52,143 bases of DNA from Roseburia sp. (GTDB lineage Bacteria > Bacillota > Clostridia > Christensenellales > Pumilibacteraceae), in contig JAMPDA010000010.1 in the NCBI GenBank assembly GCA_023665905.1, positions 1 through 52,143 of the forward strand. Direction: 5' to 3'. Under the pieces are notes generated by a model. It searched no databases. It was given only the letters and a program-made list of their open reading frames with translations, and was not told the DNA's origin. Both the position numbers and the translations under genes were made by a program. Below, piece by piece: positions 8,693 to 17,518 of the stretch. The stretch's first letter is position 1; each line of letters starts with the position of its first letter.

Positions 8693-9706
8693 ATGAAAGC
8701 GTATAGAATACATGCACCGCATCAGATGCGTTTGGACGAAATGACCGCGCTCCCCGTGGGCGATAATTGCGTTAAGCTGAAAAATCTGATGTGCGGTATT
8801 TCGACGACGGACACCGCGGTCTATTCGGGTCGGCTTTCGACGCAGTTCCCGATAATACCCGTGCGTCAATGCGTCGGCTTCGTGTCCGAGGTCGGCTCGC
8901 AGGTGAAAGGCTTGCAGCGCGGCAACAGGGTGGTCACGTTCCCGTACGCCTGCTGCCATTCGTGCCGTTCGTGCAAGGAGTCGAGATTTCACGACTGCGA
9001 AAAGCCCTCGACCTTCGGCGTCAAAGAGGACGGGTTTTTGAGCGATTTTTCGGTGGTGTCCGCGGACGACGTGTACGCCATTCCCGAGTGGATAAAGGAC
9101 GAGCAGGCGGTATTCATAGAGCATATCGCCATGGCAATAAACACGCTGTCGCGGCTCGAGATCGAAAAGGGCGAGCACCTCGTCATCGTCGGCGCGACGG
9201 TAGTCGGCATTATCCTCGCGCAGGTCGCGATGTACTATCAGGCGGTGCCGATAGTCGTCGATATGCGCGATGACTTGCTTGCGACCGCGCAAAAAGCCGG
9301 CGTGTATTTTACGATAAACGCGGTCAATGAGGATGTCTGCAAAAAGATATTGAACCTTACCGGCGGGCACATGGCGGACGCATGCGCGTATCACGTGGTG
9401 TCCGGCATGTCCGTTCAAAATGTTTTCGACTATACGGCCGTCCACGGCAGAGTTGCGCTCGTCGGCAAACTCAACGAGTCGGAACTAAACTGCAATCTCG
9501 CGACGTTCTTTGATAAAGACCTCAGGCTCGTGACTGTGGCGGACTGCGGTCGCAACTATCCGTCCGCGATAAACATGCTCGCAAACCACACAGTTTCGGT
9601 GGATATGCTATGCGACAGGGTGGTGCCGTTCGCCGACGTTCCCAAAGCGTTCGAGGAGCTTGCGACCGACCCTGCAAACGCCGTCAAGATATTGGTTAAG
9701 ATGTAG
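8693..9706 (+). CDS. Medium-chain zinc-type dehydrogenase with an altered catalytic site
   Basis: A 337-residue alcohol/sorbitol-dehydrogenase-like protein. I place the start at ATG 8693 because the frame upstream runs through the promoter; the ribosome site (GAAGG, about 8671) is weak and distant. Catalytic-domain Cys34 (CGISTTD) is kept, and the structural zinc lobe is complete (Cys88, 91, 94, 102). The usual GHE motif that supplies the second catalytic zinc ligand is replaced by VRQCVG (57-62). The Rossmann domain follows, with [14 protein letters not shown] in place of the usual GxGxxG. It may use zinc differently or have lost dehydrogenase activity; substrate unknown. A small hairpin (9708-9722) follows the stop. 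Confidence 0.75.
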   Translation: MKAYRIHAPHQMRLDEMTALPVGDNCVKLKNLMCGISTTDTAVYSGRLSTQFPIIPVRQCVGFVSEVGSQVKGLQRGNRVVTFPYACCHSCRSCKESRFHDCEKPSTFGVKEDGFLSDFSVVSADDVYAIPEWIKDEQAVFIEHIAMAINTLSRLEIEKGEHLVIVGATVVGIILAQVAMYYQAVPIVVDMRDDLLATAQKAGVYFTINAVNEDVCKKILNLTGGHMADACAYHVVSGMSVQNVFDYTAVHGRVALVGKLNESELNCNLATFFDKDLRLVTVADCGRNYPSAINMLANHTVSVDMLCDRVVPFADVPKAFEELATDPANAVKILVKM

Positions 9707-9801
9707 CAGCCGTAGCGGCTGACGTGTTGCAATGTCGATTACAGTGCGGTGTCGGCGTTCTTGAACGATTAATTTGTTATCGGCTTTCGGTCCGAAAATG
9801 C

Positions 9802-9830
9802 TTGACAGCGCGCGATATACGGTGTATAAT
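9802..9830 (+). promoter_or_regulatory. Promoter of rpmE
   Basis: TTGACA (9802-9807), 17 bp and TATAAT (9825-9830), a full consensus as expected of a ribosomal protein gene. The leader is about 28 nt, with GAGAGG before the ATG. Confidence 0.85.
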
Positions 9831-9864
9831 CGATAAGCTAAGTATTTTCAGAGAGGTCATAAAA

Positions 9865-10077
9865 ATGAAAAAAGATATTCATCCCGATTATCACGAAGTG
9901 ACGGTGGAGTGCGCGTGCGGCGCCAAGTTCGTTACGGGCTCCACGCAGAAGGGCGACGTCGTCAAGGTCGATATCTGCTCTAAGTGCCATCCGTTCTACA
10001 CCGGCAAGCAGAAGCAGGCGGAAACGGGCGGACGTATCGCGCGCTTCAACGAGCGTTCCGGCAAGTCCGGCAAATAG
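9865..10077 (+). CDS. rpmE: Ribosomal protein L31 (zinc-binding type)
   Basis: A 70-residue protein of the large ribosomal subunit, bridging to the small subunit. It starts [12 protein letters not shown], and the cysteines in VECACG and [11 protein letters not shown] mark the C+ (zinc) form, which also serves as a zinc store in other bacteria. The start at 9865 follows the promoter and GAGAGG; the frame is open further upstream, but that part lies in the promoter. It heads the classic rpmE-DUF1385-prmC-prfA order, although a terminator separates it from the next gene. Confidence 0.96.
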   Translation: MKKDIHPDYHEVTVECACGAKFVTGSTQKGDVVKVDICSKCHPFYTGKQKQAETGGRIARFNERSGKSGK

Positions 10078-10085
10078 CTTCTTTA

Positions 10086-10125
10086 AGCGGACGTATGGCA
10101 AAAACCGTTCGTCCGCTGTTTTTTT
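10086..10125 (+). terminator. Terminator of rpmE
   Basis: Stem AGCGGACG/CGTCCGCT (10086-10093 and 10110-10117) is followed by a T-rich run to 10125. Confidence 0.85.
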
Positions 10126-10174
10126 GTGCGAATAATTTTTCTGCGGAAATCGGTTAATTATAGATCAAGGTCAC

Positions 10175-11944
10175 ATGTTGAATTCCGACGGCGAAAAGGA
10201 CAATAAGTACGACACGTCAAAAAAGCAGCGCCGCACGCTGATAGGCGGTCAGGCGTTGTTAGAGGGCGTCATGATGCGCGGAAAAACTTCCGTCGCAATG
10301 GCTGTGCGCGCGCCGGACGGCGAGATCGAGCTCAAGACGGAGCGGCTGAAAGAGCGTTCCAAGGCCACAAAGGTGCCCGTCGTTCGCGGCGTCATATCGT
10401 TTATTAGCTCGCTCACAGTGGGCATGTCGGCGATGCTGAAGTCCGCGGAGATAAGCTCGCCCGACGACGAAACGCCGTCCAAGACGTCTACTACAATAGC
10501 GGTCATTCTCGGCGTCGTGCTCGCGGTCGGGCTGTTTATCGTCATACCCTGGTTCGTCGGCTGGTCGATAAAGCGGTGGACGAGCTTCGACAACGTTGCG
10601 GTGATATCCGTCATCGAGGGCGTGACTCGGCTCGTCATATTTATTTTGTATCTCGCGCTCGTGCGGCTCATGTCGGACATAAAGCGCACGTTTATGTATC
10701 ACGGCGCGGAGCACAGGACTATCAACTGCTACGAGCGTGGACTGCCGCTCACCGTGGAAAACGTGCAGTCGTGCTCGACAAAGCACAACCGTTGCGGCAC
10801 TACGTTTTTGTTCTTTGTCGTCGTGTTTGCGATATTGATATACGCACTGCTCAACTGGGTGTTCACACTGTTCAAAGGCTACGAATTCCTTTTCGATAAT
10901 TTTTTCTTTACGCTGGCGATACGTCTGCTGTTGCTGCCCGTTATAGCCGGTTTGTCGTTCGAGCTTTTGCGCGGGCTCGCAATGTTGCCCGACAATAAAT
11001 TCACCAATGCGATACGCGCGCCCGGGCTGGCGTTGCAAAAGCTGTCCACATGTATTCCAGACGACGACATGGCGGAAGTTGCGATAGCCGCGTTCAATGC
11101 CGTGCTCGAGCTCGACGCCGATCCCCAAAAGGATACGATAGACTTTTACGAGCGAGATCTTGCGGCGGAACGAGCGAAGCTCGCGGCAAGACTTCCCGAC
11201 GATCCGCAGGATGCGGACTGGATATATTGCGAGCTTTTGAGCAAAACGCGCGCCGAGCTCGCCACCGTCGGACGCGTCAAGATAGGCATAGTCAAAAAGG
11301 CGAACGAGTATGCGGACAGGCTGCTAACCGGCGAGCCGCTCGATTATATCCTCGGCAACAGCGATTTTTGCGGCGTCAAAATAAAAGTGGACAGCCGCGT
11401 GCTCATTCCGCGTTTTGAAACGGAAGTGCTCGCGACGACCGCGCTGGACTTTGTTCGCGACCGCGACGTGCGCGTGCTCGATCTGTGCACCGGCTCGGGC
11501 TGTATAGCGGCGGTGCTCGCGCGTAAGACCTGCGCGCAGATAGTCGCGTCGGACATAAGCGACAAAGCGCTCGAGGTGGCGGAAGCCAATCTCAAGGGTT
11601 TAGGGGTGGAAACGGTCAAGTCGGACATGTTCGACGGCATAAAGGGCAAGTTCGACCTGATAGTCACAAATCCGCCGTATGTGCGCACTTTCGATATCGA
11701 CGGCTTACAACCGCAGGTGACGGCGCAACCCCGTATCGCGCTCGACGGCGGCGAGGACGGACTGCGGTTTTACAGAATTATTGCGGATAATGCCGATAGG
11801 TTTTTAAATGACGGCGGAGCTATAATGGCGGAAGTCGGATACGATCAGGCGAGCGCGGTGTCGGCGCTGTTTGAAAAAATCGGCAAGTGCCGCGTAGTGA
11901 AGGACCTCGACGGTAAGGACAGGATAGTGGTATGCGAGAAATAA
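10175..11944 (+). CDS. prmC: Fusion of a DUF1385 membrane protein and release-factor glutamine methyltransferase (PrmC)
   Basis: 589 residues in one frame. Residues about 20-300 are DUF1385 (YqhQ-like): GGQALLEGVMMRG near the start, the conserved YHGAEHRTINCYE, and four or so membrane helices. Residues about 305-589 are PrmC: a helical N-domain, then the SAM-binding LDLCTGSGCIAAVLA and the substrate-binding NPPYV, which place a methyl group on the glutamine of the GGQ loop of release factors. The two genes are normally separate neighbours in this order. Its 3' end overlaps prfA, which encodes its substrate, by 13 bases. The start follows AAGG only weakly, and a slightly later start is possible. 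The fusion would hold the methyltransferase at the membrane. Confidence 0.9.
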   Translation: MLNSDGEKDNKYDTSKKQRRTLIGGQALLEGVMMRGKTSVAMAVRAPDGEIELKTERLKERSKATKVPVVRGVISFISSLTVGMSAMLKSAEISSPDDETPSKTSTTIAVILGVVLAVGLFIVIPWFVGWSIKRWTSFDNVAVISVIEGVTRLVIFILYLALVRLMSDIKRTFMYHGAEHRTINCYERGLPLTVENVQSCSTKHNRCGTTFLFFVVVFAILIYALLNWVFTLFKGYEFLFDNFFFTLAIRLLLLPVIAGLSFELLRGLAMLPDNKFTNAIRAPGLALQKLSTCIPDDDMAEVAIAAFNAVLELDADPQKDTIDFYERDLAAERAKLAARLPDDPQDADWIYCELLSKTRAELATVGRVKIGIVKKANEYADRLLTGEPLDYILGNSDFCGVKIKVDSRVLIPRFETEVLATTALDFVRDRDVRVLDLCTGSGCIAAVLARKTCAQIVASDISDKALEVAEANLKGLGVETVKSDMFDGIKGKFDLIVTNPPYVRTFDIDGLQPQVTAQPRIALDGGEDGLRFYRIIADNADRFLNDGGAIMAEVGYDQASAVSALFEKIGKCRVVKDLDGKDRIVVCEK

Positions 11945-13008
11945 AGACGGATAAGCTGGACGCGATCGCCGCGCGGTTTGCCGTGCTCGACGAAAAGGTG
12001 CAGGACGCGAGCGTCATCGCCGACAACAAGGCGTGGGCGGAGCTCTGCCGCGAGCGCGCGGAGCTCGAGCCGATAGTGGAAAAGTACGCGCAGCTCAAAA
12101 AGGCGCGGAGCGACTATGCGGACGCGTCGGACATGCTCAAGTCGGACGACGCGGAGCTTGTTCAGCTCGCAAAAGAGGAATGTGCCGCGCTCGAACGCAG
12201 TATCGAAAGTATCGTTGACGAGCTCAAAATAATGTTATTGCCCAAAGACCCCAACGACGGCAAGAACGCCGTGGTCGAGATCCGACCTGCGGCGGGCGGC
12301 GAGGAAGCGGCGCTCTTTGCCGCGGAGCTTTGCCGCATGTACAAGATGTACGCCGAGCGCAAGCGCTGGGCAATAGAGGATATCTCGCTCAACGAAACGG
12401 AGCTCGGCGGCACAAAGGAAGCCGTGTTCGGGTTCAGCGGCAAGGACGTGTTCTCGTTTTTGAAGTACGAAAGCGGCGTGCACAGGGTCCAGCGCGTGCC
12501 GGTGACGGAAACGCAGGGCAGGGTGCACACGTCGACCGTGACCGTAGCTGTCCTGCCGGAAGCCGAAACCGTCGATGTCGAGATCGCGGATAAGGACATC
12601 AAGATCGACACGTATCGCGCAAGCGGCGCGGGCGGTCAGCACATAAACAAGACCGATTCAGCCATTCGCATAACGCATTTCCCGACGGGCATCGTCGTCA
12701 CGTGTCAGGACCAGCGCAGTCAGACGAAGAACAAAGAGCGCGCAATGCAGGTGCTCGCCACCAAGCTGTACGACTACTATCAGGGTCAAAAGGACGAGGA
12801 GTACGCGTCGCTTCGGAAGGGTCAGGTCGGAACGGGCGACCGGAGCGAGCGCATCCGCACCTACAATTTTCCGCAGGGCAGAGTGACCGACCACAGAATA
12901 GGCTACACGCTCTACAGTATCGACGAGTTCATGAACGGCGATATCGACAAAATGGTGGAAGCGCTGCGGCTCGCCGACCAGACCCGCAAGCTGGAAGGGG
13001 GAGAATGA
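11932..13008 (+). CDS. prfA: Peptide chain release factor 1
   Basis: 358 residues. Ends translation at UAA and UAG. The GGQ loop (GAGGQHINKTDSA) sits near residue 230, and the codon-reading tripeptide is PVT in RVQRVPVTETQG, the P-x-T of RF1 rather than the SPF of RF2. YNFPQGRVTDHRIG is conserved. The ATG lies inside the end of the prmC frame (13-base overlap), so its translation is likely coupled to the enzyme that modifies it. Confidence 0.97.
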   Translation: MREIKTDKLDAIAARFAVLDEKVQDASVIADNKAWAELCRERAELEPIVEKYAQLKKARSDYADASDMLKSDDAELVQLAKEECAALERSIESIVDELKIMLLPKDPNDGKNAVVEIRPAAGGEEAALFAAELCRMYKMYAERKRWAIEDISLNETELGGTKEAVFGFSGKDVFSFLKYESGVHRVQRVPVTETQGRVHTSTVTVAVLPEAETVDVEIADKDIKIDTYRASGAGGQHINKTDSAIRITHFPTGIVVTCQDQRSQTKNKERAMQVLATKLYDYYQGQKDEEYASLRKGQVGTGDRSERIRTYNFPQGRVTDHRIGYTLYSIDEFMNGDIDKMVEALRLADQTRKLEGGE

Positions 13009-13115
13009 TATACGCGCATAGGTTCTTTGCGGTTTTTCACCGTCGCCACTTCAGATGACAGGGAAAGAATAATCGTGCGCATAGCCGACTTTGCGAGCAA
13101 ATGTGGTAAATATGC

Positions 13116-13144
13116 TTGACAAATCGCGATATCTATATTAAACT
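13116..13144 (+). promoter_or_regulatory. Promoter of tRNA-Val
   Basis: TTGACA (13116-13121), 17 bp and TAAACT (13139-13144), about 15 bases before the mature tRNA end. Confidence 0.65.
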
Positions 13145-13159
13145 TATTATGTTGAGTAT

Positions 13160-13235
13160 GGGCAATTAACTCAGCTGGGAGAGTGTCTTCTTGACGTGGA
13201 GAAAGTCGGGGGTTCGAGTCCCTCATTGCCCACCA
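13160..13235 (+). tRNA. tRNA-Val (anticodon GAC)
   Basis: 76 nt with CCA encoded. Acceptor GGGCAAT pairs with ATTGCCC; D stem ACTC/GAGT; anticodon stem TCTTC/GGAGA with loop TTGACGT, giving GAC at 34-36; T arm GGGGG-TTCGAGT-CCCTC; discriminator A. It reads GUC and GUU. It marks the left edge of an AT-rich island, a common integration site, though I find no copied tRNA 3' end at the island's right edge. Confidence 0.95.
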
Positions 13236-13247
13236 ACCCCAACCCAG

Positions 13248-13281
13248 TCGAACCTTTTTGGTTTGATTGAGTTTTTGTTTT
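13248..13281 (+). terminator. Terminator of tRNA-Val
   Basis: Stem TCGAACC/GGTTTGA (13248-13254 and 13260-13266) with a five-base T-rich loop, followed by a T-rich tail. Confidence 0.65.
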
Positions 13282-13355
13282 GAGTAAATTACAGTCAACT
13301 GCGCCGTCAAACGATATTTTTTGCATTCTCTGGCTTGTAGACTACCCAATTGGAC

Positions 13356-13384
13356 TTTACAATAGTGAATAAATATGCTACAAT
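13356..13384 (+). promoter_or_regulatory. Promoter of the phosphatase-kinase pair
   Basis: TTTACA (13356-13361), 17 bp and TACAAT (13379-13384) with TGC just before it. It excludes starts before about 13391 for the following gene. Confidence 0.75.
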
Positions 13385-13412
13385 ATTGTACAGATTATTT
13401 TTTAGAGGCGTT

Positions 13413-15440
13413 ATGCAAAAAAATAGTAAATACAAAATTTCCGATAAAAGCCAACGAGTTATAACGTTTTTTGGCTATTGGTGGGTTACATTTTCAGTGC
13501 TTTTTGGACTAATACAATTATCTCAATGGGCGTTCAATTATGTAATGCCCAATTGGTGGATCGGTTTAATTCTTTTTATAGTGGTTTGCGCTATCTCTAC
13601 TGGCATTTCATTTTTGCTTTTGAAACAGTTTCCCAATATTTTGGACAAAATATTTAATAAATTGCCTGAAAATAGAAAATATTATGACATATCGAAAGAA
13701 GAAGAATTAGTTGCATTAAAAGCAATAATTTATTCAAATCTTTCCAGTTTGGAAAATGATGAAACATTGCTTTTACCTTTAAAAATATTATGCGAGGGTA
13801 ATGTAAGTAAAGAAGAAATTTTACAATCTATTAGAGTTGGTTTAATTAATAGTTCTTTATTTCACAGGTTAGGTAAGAAAACTGCTCGTGTATTAAATGG
13901 TATATATACTCTATATGCTCTTGAGAAAGCCGTATCAAATCAAATTCTTAAAGAAACATCCGCCAGATATTGTTATGTTAAGAATTATATACTTATTAAT
14001 GATTTAGGTTGGGGATTATCAAATTTAAGTGACGAAGAATATAGCGATTTAAAACACTATGTTAATACAATTCCCGAATTGTCAGATTTATTATTGAATC
14101 ACAGTAATTTGTCTTTTGATAAACCACAAAAGAATAAAGCTATTGAAAATATTGAAAGTGCAAAAAGGGATTTGTTGGGAACTCATTCTCATGAAAAACT
14201 TATAGCGCAAGCTATAAGACATCTTTTAAATATAGATGAAAATTATTATACAGAAAATAATCTGAAAGAATTAGATGCTACAATTGATAAAATTAAAAAT
14301 GATGATGACAGATTAGAAATGAAAGGTAACGCCTGCTATTTACGAGCAGTTCATACTATTTTATCATTATCGCTCGATGTTTCAAGAGACGAAAACCAAA
14401 AGAATTTTAATCGTGCGCTGAATTATATTATCGAAGCGCAAGATTATTATGAATCATTGACCGATATTGATGACGAGCGCGTAGCTAAATGTTTTAATGT
14501 AAAGGGTAAGCTTTACTTAAAATATGCTGAAATTGTACCGACAGAAAACTTTGTTAACAAAGCAGTATTTGAATTTGAACGAGGGCTTAAACGGGCGAAA
14601 CGGCTTATGAGATATGATCAAGTTCTTAGAAACTTATTATCATTAGTTGAAATATTTAATGATGAAGTACTAAGCGTTCACGATAATAATAAGTCTATTT
14701 CATATGCTAAAGAGGGGATAAAAATATCTGAAACTTTAAAAAATAAGGATTACAAATTAAAGTTTTTAAATTATTATCGCCCTAAACATATTATATTGAT
14801 TCGACACGGGGAATCGGAAAAGAATATTGATAAAGTTGTGAATGGCGAAGGTCATCTTACTGAATTTGGGAAGAGGACAATTATGTTAAGAGCAACTTTG
14901 ATTAAAGATTATTTAAAAAAATATAAATATAAAAATATTTCTATTTATGGGCATGACAAGTTACAAGTTCGTGACTCGATTGATATATTAAAAAATGTTT
15001 TAAGTATTTCAAACGACAAATGCTATTTCATTGAAGAATTGAAACCAACGGATATGGGTATTTTGAAGGGGGTTAAAGAAAGTGATGAACAATATAAATC
15101 GTACCTGACGATTTTAGAGCAATGGCGAAATCGTTCAATATCTATTGAAGATTTAACAAAAGCATTAAAAACAGAAGCAGTAGATAGCTATTGGAATCGA
15201 GCTAATAATATTGTTTCATTAATCAAAGAAAATGAATGTTCAGTTGTTGTATGTACCACCTCTATGGCTATACTGTTAACTCATTATTTAACAAATTCAG
15301 AATATTCTTCTAATAGATATGTGCACATCGACGTACCTTTAGGTGGAATTATCCACTTTGTGCAGTCAATGGATGAGAATAAATATGAATTAATAAATAA
15401 GGAATCCCTAACAAATATTAATTTTGTTAATATAGAATAA
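13413..15440 (+). CDS. Membrane-anchored helical-repeat protein with a C-terminal histidine-phosphatase-like domain
   Basis: 675 residues from ATG 13413, chosen because it follows the promoter and AGAGGCG. Two membrane helices (about residues 15-42 and 48-70) leave the rest in the cytoplasm. A long helical middle (about 95-450) looks like TPR repeats (FNVKGKLYLKYAE and similar). Residues about 458-640 resemble the histidine phosphatase fold, with ILIRHGESEKN (Arg464-His465). The second catalytic histidine, usually in a VSHG motif, is replaced by CTTS (614-617), so catalysis may be changed or lost. The codons are AT-rich, unlike the backbone. Six bases after the stop comes a zeta-like kinase, so the two form an operon. 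Function unknown; a toxin/defence pair is my inference. Confidence 0.65.
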   Translation: MQKNSKYKISDKSQRVITFFGYWWVTFSVLFGLIQLSQWAFNYVMPNWWIGLILFIVVCAISTGISFLLLKQFPNILDKIFNKLPENRKYYDISKEEELVALKAIIYSNLSSLENDETLLLPLKILCEGNVSKEEILQSIRVGLINSSLFHRLGKKTARVLNGIYTLYALEKAVSNQILKETSARYCYVKNYILINDLGWGLSNLSDEEYSDLKHYVNTIPELSDLLLNHSNLSFDKPQKNKAIENIESAKRDLLGTHSHEKLIAQAIRHLLNIDENYYTENNLKELDATIDKIKNDDDRLEMKGNACYLRAVHTILSLSLDVSRDENQKNFNRALNYIIEAQDYYESLTDIDDERVAKCFNVKGKLYLKYAEIVPTENFVNKAVFEFERGLKRAKRLMRYDQVLRNLLSLVEIFNDEVLSVHDNNKSISYAKEGIKISETLKNKDYKLKFLNYYRPKHIILIRHGESEKNIDKVVNGEGHLTEFGKRTIMLRATLIKDYLKKYKYKNISIYGHDKLQVRDSIDILKNVLSISNDKCYFIEELKPTDMGILKGVKESDEQYKSYLTILEQWRNRSISIEDLTKALKTEAVDSYWNRANNIVSLIKENECSVVVCTTSMAILLTHYLTNSEYSSNRYVHIDVPLGGIIHFVQSMDENKYELINKESLTNINFVNIE

Positions 15441-15446
15441 AACAAT

Positions 15447-16157
15447 ATGATTGATATCACGTTAGATAGTGTTAGAAAAATTGAACACTTATATAAAATT
15501 GAATCATTTGCTTTTGTATCAGAGTTTTTTAACTCTATATGTAAATTAAATAAGCAAAATGTGGATAATTCGAATGACGGGAAAGTAATTTACCTTATTA
15601 CTGGTGGAATTGCAGCGGGTAAAAGCACCTTAGCGTATAATTTAATAACAAACTTTCATTTAGAAAAATACCCATATGTCGGGACTGATTTTTTTTATAA
15701 TTTATATTTTTCTGATTCGGTAGAGTTTGAAGTAGGATATAATAAAGCAAGGAATTATACAGATGAAATCCTAAAGCGCTATGCAGAAAACGGCATTTCA
15801 TTTATATGGGAAACAGTTATTTCCAAACAAAAAAAAATAGATTTTTTAAAATATTGTTTTAGTTTAGGTTATAAGATTTTATGTTTTTTTGTTGGAACGG
15901 ACAACTGTGATGTCGTGATTAAACGAACGGAGATTCGTCACAATGAGGGTGCCCATTTTGTTTCTGTCCCCGTTATTATTGATAGATATAGAAAGGCAAT
16001 TGATTCCTTTGTGGAAATAAAACCATTAATTTCTAAGCTTGTTGTTTTTGATAATACCGATAAAATTGAATTGCTATATTATGAAGATAACGAAACCATA
16101 TTTAAAAAGATAAAACAACCCGAATGGTTAAAAAAAGTACTTATGATTAATGGTTAG
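15447..16157 (+). CDS. Zeta-toxin-like P-loop kinase (COG4185 type)
   Basis: 236 residues. An N-terminal helical part (1-45) precedes a P-loop kinase domain: Walker A GGIAAGKST (53-61), Asp81 in VGTDFF at the catalytic position, WETVISKQKK, and the arginine-rich end RTEIRHNEGAHFVSVPV with Arg180 in DRYRKA, then VFDNTD. These follow the zeta/COG4185 order (GGH-VP, RY, DNS). Zeta toxins phosphorylate UDP-N-acetylglucosamine or nucleotide-type substrates; the target here is unknown. No epsilon antitoxin is nearby; instead it is coupled to the upstream membrane protein. No clear ribosome site is seen, consistent with coupling over the six-base gap. Confidence 0.7.
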   Translation: MIDITLDSVRKIEHLYKIESFAFVSEFFNSICKLNKQNVDNSNDGKVIYLITGGIAAGKSTLAYNLITNFHLEKYPYVGTDFFYNLYFSDSVEFEVGYNKARNYTDEILKRYAENGISFIWETVISKQKKIDFLKYCFSLGYKILCFFVGTDNCDVVIKRTEIRHNEGAHFVSVPVIIDRYRKAIDSFVEIKPLISKLVVFDNTDKIELLYYEDNETIFKKIKQPEWLKKVLMING

Positions 16158-16328
16158 TTTTACGTTGCTACTGCTCTACCATGTAACACCCGAAACGAAC
16201 TCATTTTTCTGGAATAGTTTTAAGTTTTTTCTTTGCCGTTTTTCGTTATGCCTTGCTGTTTTAAGCTGAAAAAAGTCATTACGTGTACATCAAAGTTTAT
16301 TTATAACTACTTAAATATTTATATGATA

Positions 16329-16357
16329 TTGCATAAATGACTTAATTGTGGTATTAT
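16329..16357 (+). promoter_or_regulatory. Promoter of the Imm26-like gene
   Basis: TTGCAT (16329-16334), 17 bp and TATTAT (16352-16357), with TGG before the -10. The rest of the 218-base gap before it (16158-16328) shows no gene. Confidence 0.8.
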
Positions 16358-16375
16358 ACTTTGTGAGGTGCACAC

Positions 16376-17269
16376 ATGGGCGTTTGGAGCACAAGTATAT
16401 CCGATAGCGACGATTTTCAAGATGTTAAGGATATTTTTTTCGATTATTTTTATCATGATAAAATTTCTATCGAAGAAATAGAAAATAAAATAATAGAAAT
16501 CTACAGCGAGCAAATTCTCAACCGTAGCAGCGGAGAGTGGCATGACGTTTATTTTGCTATTGCATATTGTGAGTGGAAATGCGGAAGCGTGAGCGAACGT
16601 ATTTTAAGTCGTGTCGAAGATATTATAGTAGGCGGGAAAAGTTTGGAGTATTGGCGAGAATTGAACGCAACGCCGAAAACACTAACTCAACGCAAACGCG
16701 CTCTGCTTAATTTCCTTGATAAAATCAAGAGCACAAACGATAGACCGATAAAACGCAGATACAAAAAACCGTTCGTGTTTCCTATGAAAACGGGTGACGT
16801 ATTTGCTTGCTACAGTAAGGCGAATGGATACTACGGTTGCGGCGTAGCATTGGAAGTACGCGATAGCCAATTTAAATTTTGGGAAGAAGCGTATCATTTC
16901 AGAGCGCTTTTTGCGATTTCGGACTACACACCGAATGAATTGCCGACGGTTGAGCAAGTATTGAACTCAAACGCTCTCGACGTTTTTTGGAACGGCGGCT
17001 GCCATTATAATTTACCTAAACGCGGGATAATCGTTGTCGGAAATGTTGCGGAACAAATAGACAGGGACTTTTCCGAATATTTCGGATCTTTCAAAATCGA
17101 CGGACATGTCTATTGCGTGCATTCATTGCGTGCAAATTTCGACGATTTGATTTCACACGACGAAAGCAAATTATGCAAAGATGGCTTTTCCGTTTTGAAT
17201 AAGCCCATGACGTTTTTCTTTCATAAGAGCAATCTTTCGACAACAAACGAAATATTAAAAATGGAATAA
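16376..17269 (+). CDS. Immunity-like protein (DUF4259-type N-domain plus Imm26-like C-domain)
   Basis: 297 residues, start at ATG 16376 after GAGGTG. The N-terminal part (MGVWSTSISDSDDFQDV to about residue 125) resembles the DUF4259-type domain of small bacterial immunity proteins. The C-terminal part (about 135-260) starts MKTGDVFACYSKANGYYGCG, close to the Imm26 pattern (GDvfaip...ygygrv). Such proteins neutralise polymorphic toxins delivered by neighbours. It has its own promoter and no toxin partner here, as in arrays of orphan immunity genes. Domain names are from memory of the patterns; the function is inferred. Confidence 0.6.
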   Translation: MGVWSTSISDSDDFQDVKDIFFDYFYHDKISIEEIENKIIEIYSEQILNRSSGEWHDVYFAIAYCEWKCGSVSERILSRVEDIIVGGKSLEYWRELNATPKTLTQRKRALLNFLDKIKSTNDRPIKRRYKKPFVFPMKTGDVFACYSKANGYYGCGVALEVRDSQFKFWEEAYHFRALFAISDYTPNELPTVEQVLNSNALDVFWNGGCHYNLPKRGIIVVGNVAEQIDRDFSEYFGSFKIDGHVYCVHSLRANFDDLISHDESKLCKDGFSVLNKPMTFFFHKSNLSTTNEILKME

Positions 17270-17459
17270 GACAACACGTCGAAATTCGTTTTGGGCTTTT
17301 CAATGATGCGTCAACTAAAGTCGGCATAGTGGAATGAAGGCGCTTATGCCAATTATCGGTGATATCCGATGACACTTTTGTCTGTTTGGGGTGCATTTCC
17401 GTAATTCCGTTCATTCTTTGCGGCGACTTGTGTTTACAAGCACCTTTATAAAATTCTGT
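17270..17459 (+). other. Intergenic stretch, no gene seen
   Basis: I see no supported gene between the Imm26-like and DUF4304-like genes. A short motif (GCGTC-ACTAAAG-CGGC-like, about 17310) has a diverged copy near 18038 in the next gap, perhaps left from duplicated flanks. Confidence 0.4.
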
Positions 17460-17488
17460 TTGACAGCTATTGTGTAACGTGATATACT
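17460..17488 (+). promoter_or_regulatory. Promoter of the DUF4304-like gene
   Basis: TTGACA (17460-17465), 17 bp and TATACT (17483-17488) with TGA before it. GGAGG follows before the ATG at 17519. Confidence 0.85.
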
Positions 17489-17518
17489 TTTTTTCGTGGT
17501 TATGCGGAGGTAAATTTA

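Noticed and set aside
13160..13235. tRNA-Asp reading of the anticodon loop
   Set aside because: With U33 in place the anticodon is GAC (valine); GTC does not occur at 34-36.
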